64,000 nt of DNA, taken from contig NZ_JAUSZM010000003.1 of NCBI RefSeq assembly GCF_030817655.1, forward strand, positions 2,108,001 to 2,172,000, given 5' to 3'. Source of the stretch: Streptomyces sp. V4I2 (GTDB lineage: Bacteria > Actinomycetota > Actinomycetes > Streptomycetales > Streptomycetaceae). The position numbers and the translations under genes are program-made. Below, in pieces: positions 63,604 to 64,000 of this stretch. Each line of letters opens with the position of its first letter. The stretch's first letter is position 1. The notes below the pieces were generated by a model that ran no database searches, had not been told where the DNA came from, and saw only the letters and a program-made list of their open reading frames with translations.

Positions 63604-63632
63604 CGCCGCTGTCCGGATGCTGGACAGCGGCG
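63604..63632 (-). terminator. Terminator of the HAD phosphatase gene
   Basis: An 11-bp stem (CGCCGCTGTCC with GGACAGCGGCG) and a 7-nt loop, followed on the minus strand by TTTTTGT: a classical intrinsic terminator, 9 bp after the stop codon. Confidence 0.92.
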
Positions 63633-63640
63633 GACGCCCG

Positions 63641-64000
63641 TCAGCCGCGGACGGAGATCTCGACTCCCCCGTCGCTGACCAGGGCGGACAAGGCCGACAG
63701 GTCCCGCACCACGAGGTCGGCGACCAGCTCGTGGGCCTGGTGCGTTGTGGTCAATGCCACGGTGGTCATTCCGGCGGCGCGGCCGGCCTGGAGACCGGCG
63801 GGGGCGTCCTCGAAGACGACGCAGTGGGCCGGGTCGACGCCGAGTTCGCGGGCCGCGAGCAGGTAGGGCTCGGGGTCGGGCTTGCCGCGCGTGATGTCGT
63901 CGGCGGCGATCAGCGTCTTGGGCAGGATGCCGACGGCGTCGAGGCGGGCCTCGGCCAGGCGCCGGGTGGCGGAGGTGACGACGGCCCAGCGGATGGGGGT
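63641..64000 (-). CDS. HAD-superfamily sugar/glycerol phosphatase, 5' end outside window
   Basis: C-terminal 119 residues only. Motif II Thr/Ser in WAVVTSATRRL, motif III Lys in ITRGKPDPEPYLLAA and motif IV in CVVFEDAPAGLQAGRAAG identify a HAD-IA phosphatase close to beta-phosphoglucomutase/glycerol-phosphatase enzymes. The catalytic Asp (motif I) lies beyond the window. Substrate not predictable. Confidence 0.9.
   Translation of the reverse strand, partial: TPIRWAVVTSATRRLAEARLDAVGILPKTLIAADDITRGKPDPEPYLLAARELGVDPAHCVVFEDAPAGLQAGRAAGMTTVALTTTHQAHELVADLVVRDLSALSALVSDGGVEISVRG

Overview
The window is a high-GC chromosomal segment from a Streptomyces species. The evidence is the strong third-position GC bias, many GTG starts, 4-nt ATGA/GTGA gene overlaps, a sporulation gene (ssgB), a twin-arginine exported sugar enzyme, and a gene order that matches, as I recall it, the S. 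coelicolor core region around SCO1508-SCO1560. No transposase, integrase, phage gene, CRISPR array or replication origin was seen.

Layout. 1-13 kb is housekeeping: MBL-fold hydrolase, membrane cyclophilin, DUF349 protein, relA, apt, the secretion genes secF-secD-yajC, then ruvB-ruvA-ruvC and yebC. 13.3-15.5 kb holds the PLP synthase pair pdxT-pdxS and a small membrane protein that appears frameshifted. 15.7-18.5 kb is a translationally coupled phosphatidylinositol-mannoside cluster (PIP synthase, acyltransferase, mannosyltransferase). 18.8-29 kb holds an EF-G-like GTPase, an unknown membrane protein, a HIT protein, a K+ channel, thrS, an overlapping pair (unknown protein plus DUF4365 protein) and a DnaQ-like exonuclease.

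29.1-39.3 kb is bounded by two identical tRNA-Val(CAC) genes. It contains a SRPBCC protein, a giant membrane protein, and an apparent rhamnogalacturonan uptake and degradation operon: a binding lipoprotein, two permeases, a YesL-like DUF624 protein and a PL26-type lyase, with LacI-type operators and no ATPase gene. 39.3-46.5 kb has a PGPGW membrane protein, ssgB, a CGNR regulator, small membrane proteins, a non-coding degenerate 22-bp tandem array, a DsbA-like protein, a double-GNAT acetyltransferase, pabC-pabB and a tRNA cluster (Gly, Cys, Val x3). 46.5-52 kb has a zinc-ribbon protein, an APH-like kinase, two small proteins, a Ser/Thr kinase and a SPOUT RNA methyltransferase.

51.5-58.9 kb carries corrinoid/siroheme genes: a CysG-like protein, a 1418-residue protein with BluB and CobT domains behind a very long repetitive N-terminus, and CobL. 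59.7-63.6 kb is a methionine ABC transporter operon (metN-metI-metQ-metQ). It is preceded by a short reading frame ending in a Cys/Met-rich stretch that I read as a candidate attenuator leader peptide. The window ends inside a HAD phosphatase gene.

The most interesting items are the metNIQ leader peptide, the BluB-CobT fusion with its in-frame 117-bp repeats, the 22-bp tandem array, the 13-bp palindromic operator at 29729-29760, a nested inverted-repeat element at 48098-48189, and the DUF4365 pair.
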